DNA of 56,071 nt from an uncultured Chthonomonas sp. (lineage in GTDB: Bacteria > Armatimonadota > Chthonomonadetes > Chthonomonadales > Chthonomonadaceae). Position numbers and translations under genes: made by a program. The notes beneath the pieces are model-generated. The model searched no databases. It was not told the DNA's origin and saw only the letters and a list, made by a program, of their open reading frames with translations. The stretch's first letter is position 1, and every line of letters starts with the position of its first letter. Shown here piece by piece: positions 53,066 to 56,071 of this stretch. The stretch lies in assembly GCA_903919615.1 (NCBI GenBank), contig CAIXIX010000070.1, forward strand, positions 1 through 56,071, read 5' to 3'.

Positions 53066-55615
53066 CTAATCGAGATAGACGAACTCATTCAAATTAAGTG
53101 CGACGACACAGAAGTACCGCAGCGCCTCAGCCTCGATCAGTTTCTGTTTTGTCATCGCTGATGAGATGAACTTGACGCCTCGATCGAGCTCTCTTGCAGA
53201 AACGGGCCGCTGTAAGCAGCGCTCCAGGACGGTTCGTACCTGGTCGACGGGATGACTACCCGCACTCTTTAGAATATTATCGGCGAAGATCTTCGCCTGA
53301 GTGTTTGTGAATTCGCTGTTGAGCATGCCTAGCGCCTGTGTTGGCTGGGTCGTCACGAACCTGACTGGACATGTGAAGTCGGTGTCGGCTGCATCAAACG
53401 AGGCGAGAATCGGAATTGCTACGGACCTTTTGATGTGAATGTAAACGCTTCTGCGTGCCTGTTGTTCTGGCGTCGATTTTTCCCAGTTTGCGCCGGGACG
53501 CGATTCTCCAGCCAACACCTCCGCAGGCAGATCTGGATAGACCGGCGGTCCGCCCATGTCGAGGTTGAGTGTGCGATTGACTGCCAGGAGAGAATCTCGG
53601 ATCTCTTCGGCATCCAATCTGCGCATATCAAAACGCCAGAACAGATCGTTTTCCGGATCCACCTTAAGTGCCCGCGCATTTGCCGTAGAAGCCATCTGAT
53701 AGGCGCTGGACAGCATGATTAATCTGTGAATCGGTTTGAGCTTCCAGCCGTTCCGGATTACCTCTGTCGCAAGCCAGTCCAACAGTTCCGGATGCGTAGG
53801 CGGAGTGCCGAGGAATCCGAAGTTACTGGTCGAACGCACGATACCTCGGCCAAAATGGTATTGCCATATTCGGTTGGCAATCACACGTGCGGTTAGTTTG
53901 TTATCCGGGCTCGCGATCCAATTTGCTAGAGCAAGTCGTCTTCCAGATGTGGCAATTCCAGAGGGTGCGTCTCGGATAACAGGTGCAGGCGGTGCGAGAA
54001 TAGATAGGAACGCCGGCTGCACGGTATCGCCAGGTACGTGCGGATTACCTCGTATCAGAACAAAAGTTCCTGGCGCGACCTTGCCAGTCTCGGTTACACA
54101 AAGCGCCTGTTCCAACCCTTTGGGTGGTGAATCTTCGAGCGCCTTCTTCTGTTTGCTCAGCGCTTCCGCCTCGGCGTATTCGGCTTCCGACAGAAGCGTC
54201 CGTACGCGCTTTTTCAGGATTTGCAACCTCGCATTCGGATTGCGAAACTCTTCGACCTCGACGGGAGTGAGGTCCTTCTTTACAACCGCTTCTAACTGGG
54301 TAAGGCGGTCACTTGTCTGTTTTAGTTTTAAACGGTACTCTGCATCCTCACGTTCAAATCGCCTTTTTTCGGATTCGGGCCCGATCGGCCGTAATGAGTT
54401 CTGCTCGACGGAGCCGCCTCCTCCGCCGTAACGGGTGGTGCCCTGGAAGAAGCTGAGAAGACTATAGTAGTCCTTCTGTGGGATAGGATCTATTTTATGA
54501 TCGTGGCAGCGAGCACAGTTTACTGTTAGTCCCAGGAAAACCTGACCGGTAGTAGCAACAATGTCGTCCAGTTCATCGTAACGAGCCTGTTCAGGATCGG
54601 CAGGCTCATCATCCCAGGCCCCCATCCGATAGTAGCCAGTAGCAATCAGGGTTTCGTCGTTGGCATTCGCGAGTTCGTCACCAGCAAGCTGTTCTTTCAC
54701 GAAGCGGTCGTAAGGTTTATCCTGATTAAACGAGCGGATTAAATAGTCTCGATAGCGCCATGCAAAGGGCTTTGGATTATCGCGCTCAAAACTGTTGCTC
54801 TCCGCGTATCGTACGAGATCCATCCAGTGGCGCGCCCATCGTTCACCGTAGTGCGGAGAACTCAACAGGCGATCAACTACTTTTGCGTAGGCATTGGGGC
54901 CTTTATCTGAGAGAAACGCTTTGACTTCGGCAGGCGTGGGCGGCAGACCCGTTAGGTCATAGGTTGCCCGCCGGAGCAGAGCAGTCTTAGACGCACGCTC
55001 TGATGGCGAGAGGTGCTTTTTCTTCAGACCAGCCAGGATAAATGCATCGATAGGGTTAGAGACGAACCGCCGTGCAACAGGATCGGCTGCAGGAACGGTG
55101 GGGCGCTTCAATGGTCGAAACGACCAGAATTTCATGGTTTCTGCATTGACAGGCGGCGCAACGGTCCGAGCAGGCGCTTCCGTTTTTTGAGAAGCTGATG
55201 TTGGTGCGCCAAGTAGTACCCATCGAGTTAGCACATCAATCTGGGCTGCACTCAGCTTTCCAGAAGGCGGCATCTGGCGGCCCTTATAGTTGATCGCCTG
55301 CACGATCAGACTCAGCTCTGGCGACTTACCGTCCACCGCTGGGCCACTTACGCCGCCCTTAACGATCGCATCATGGGAGGCGAGGTTCAGGCCACCGCTA
55401 ATATTTCCACCTGAATGGCAGCTAAAGCAGGCAGTCTGTAGAAGAGGTTTTGCCTGTTTAACATAAAACTGAATGGGGTCAACAGGAGGATTGCTTCCCG
55501 GCAACTTTCGTGTAGGCGGGGCTTGAGCCATCGACACAGACGTCTGCGCGATTGCGGCAAGGCACATAGCAAGGCGAAACGAATTGCCTACAGTGATTTG
55601 GTTAAATCGAGTCAT
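53066..55615 (-). CDS. Planctomycete-type cytochrome c / DUF1549-DUF1553 protein
   Basis: 849 residues with a signal peptide (MTRFNQITVG...AMCLAAIAQTSVSMA). The PSCyt1 heme site is C63-F-S-C66-H67 (CFSCHSGG), with a later CARCHDHK motif at about 370. In order: cytochrome domain, DUF1549 (about 185-390, RRATYDLTGLPPTPAEV), a charged coiled region, and DUF1553 (about 560-820, LANWIASPDNKLTARVIANRIWQYHFGRGIV). The set is typical of Planctomycetota and related phyla and is periplasmic. The start codon overlaps the ROK gene stop by ATGA and the DUF1501 gene follows after 48 bases. Role unproven; often linked to polysaccharide breakdown. Confidence 0.92.
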   Translation of the reverse strand: MTRFNQITVGNSFRLAMCLAAIAQTSVSMAQAPPTRKLPGSNPPVDPIQFYVKQAKPLLQTACFSCHSGGNISGGLNLASHDAIVKGGVSGPAVDGKSPELSLIVQAINYKGRQMPPSGKLSAAQIDVLTRWVLLGAPTSASQKTEAPARTVAPPVNAETMKFWSFRPLKRPTVPAADPVARRFVSNPIDAFILAGLKKKHLSPSERASKTALLRRATYDLTGLPPTPAEVKAFLSDKGPNAYAKVVDRLLSSPHYGERWARHWMDLVRYAESNSFERDNPKPFAWRYRDYLIRSFNQDKPYDRFVKEQLAGDELANANDETLIATGYYRMGAWDDEPADPEQARYDELDDIVATTGQVFLGLTVNCARCHDHKIDPIPQKDYYSLLSFFQGTTRYGGGGGSVEQNSLRPIGPESEKRRFEREDAEYRLKLKQTSDRLTQLEAVVKKDLTPVEVEEFRNPNARLQILKKRVRTLLSEAEYAEAEALSKQKKALEDSPPKGLEQALCVTETGKVAPGTFVLIRGNPHVPGDTVQPAFLSILAPPAPVIRDAPSGIATSGRRLALANWIASPDNKLTARVIANRIWQYHFGRGIVRSTSNFGFLGTPPTHPELLDWLATEVIRNGWKLKPIHRLIMLSSAYQMASTANARALKVDPENDLFWRFDMRRLDAEEIRDSLLAVNRTLNLDMGGPPVYPDLPAEVLAGESRPGANWEKSTPEQQARRSVYIHIKRSVAIPILASFDAADTDFTCPVRFVTTQPTQALGMLNSEFTNTQAKIFADNILKSAGSHPVDQVRTVLERCLQRPVSARELDRGVKFISSAMTKQKLIEAEALRYFCVVALNLNEFVYLD

Positions 55616-56071
55616 ACAGTTAATACCCCAACAGCCAACAGCTGATCACGATATTCAGCACTTCTTGGATAACCATTATCCATCAGCGCCGGAGCCACGG
55701 CGCTGGTGAGATATTCGATCATTGCTGCGACGGCGCCCTGTCGCTTGCTGCCACGTGCTTGCACGATTGTGCACTCTTGATATGAAGGTTTCAAGGCTCG
55801 GCGCTCCGTCTCTTCAAGCAATCTCAAGAACAGCGATGGATCTGCCGAAAAGAGTTCACCGTGTACAAACAGAGCGGATGGATTCATCATGTTGATGACT
55901 GCTGCGAGCGCAACGGCCAGGTACCTCGCCGTTTGATCCAGTTCGGACTTTGCATCGATCTCGCCCGATCGAATTAGCTTCACCGCTTCGTGAATAGATA
56001 CGCGGCGTCCCAGTTTGAGCGATACTGCATAGGCAAGCGCGGAATCACCAGCAACAGTTTCAAGGCATCCA
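55612..56071 (-). CDS. ROK family protein (kinase or repressor), C-terminal part, cut by window edge
   Basis: The last about 152 residues of a ROK protein that continues past the right edge. The visible sequence begins at GCLET, the end of the ROK zinc motif CxCGxxGCLE, followed by the SALAYAVSLKLG helix and, in the C-terminal lobe, ARYLAVALAAVINMMNPSALFVHGELF, the usual NLxxxxnP segment. ROK proteins are either sugar kinases (glucokinase, N-acetylglucosamine kinase) or transcriptional repressors with an N-terminal HTH. The N-terminus is absent, so the two cannot be separated. It overlaps the DUF1553 gene by ATGA, so it is probably the regulator or first enzyme of that operon. Confidence 0.8.
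   Translation of the reverse strand, partial: GCLETVAGDSALAYAVSLKLGRRVSIHEAVKLIRSGEIDAKSELDQTARYLAVALAAVINMMNPSALFVHGELFSADPSLFLRLLEETERRALKPSYQECTIVQARGSKRQGAVAAMIEYLTSAVAPALMDNGYPRSAEYRDQLLAVGVLTV

Noticed and set aside
1-56071. CRISPR array, transposase, integrase or prophage
   Set aside because: No regular short repeats with spacers, no DDE or recombinase motif, and no structural phage genes were seen.

Overview
This 56-kb window is dense bacterial chromosome with about 37 genes. Many start at TTG or GTG, stop/start overlaps are common, and Shine-Dalgarno sites and -35/-10 boxes are recognisable. The gene mix suggests a soil or freshwater member of the Armatimonadota / Planctomycetota / Acidobacteriota type. 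It includes a PSCyt1-DUF1549-DUF1553 protein next to a DUF1501 protein, two phytanoyl-CoA-dioxygenase (PhyH) proteins, a DUF2961 (GH172) protein, a ROK protein, many acetyltransferases and TIR-STAND proteins. The phylum is an inference from gene content; no rRNA or other marker is present. No tRNA, rRNA, CRISPR array, transposase or phage gene was seen.

Layout. 1-741: start of a TIR-NB-ARC protein, cut by the left edge and richer in G+C than the rest. 1018-4920: secreted SIMPL-domain protein and MutS2. 5091-5183: REP-like triple hairpin. 5270-6925: SDR epimerase and a membrane protein. 7117-11884: zwf, an RDD membrane protein and a large membrane protein, joined by TTGA stop/start overlaps. 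11897-19859 (minus strand): a seven-gene run of fhs, HEAT-repeat protein, DUF2617 protein, membrane protein, a spermidine-synthase-like domain fused to a transmembrane Gly/Ser-rich surface part, a FemAB-like ligase and a PhyH oxygenase. 20086-23742: uridine-kinase-like protein, a secreted protein and a zinc-ribbon/proline-rich membrane protein, behind a consensus sigma-70 promoter. 24258-29436: an AddB-like protein lacking a nuclease lysine, converging on a hybrid histidine kinase. 29661-34776: PhyH, GH172, MFS and SulP genes. 34841-38804: PepP and two anchored paralogues. 38995-42317: an STN-domain protein and three acetyltransferases. 42354-46941: TIR-STAND protein, acetyltransferase and two-TM protein. 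47237-56071: serine hydrolase, GH2 enzyme, then a minus-strand run of ROK, cytochrome/DUF1553, DUF1501 and beta-propeller genes.

The two most interesting regions are as follows. (1) The 11.9-19.9 kb cluster puts a SpeE-like enzyme, a DUF2617 protein (a known neighbour of SpeE-like genes), a FemAB aminoacyl transferase and an iron/2-oxoglutarate oxygenase together, with the SpeE-like domain fused to a surface segment. It looks like a candidate polyamine- or aminoacyl-based envelope modification system. (2) The 42.4-46.9 kb TIR-STAND locus has the architecture of an NAD-targeting immune system and sits beside a two-TM protein and several GNATs. Both functions are inferred; neither is shown by the sequence alone.
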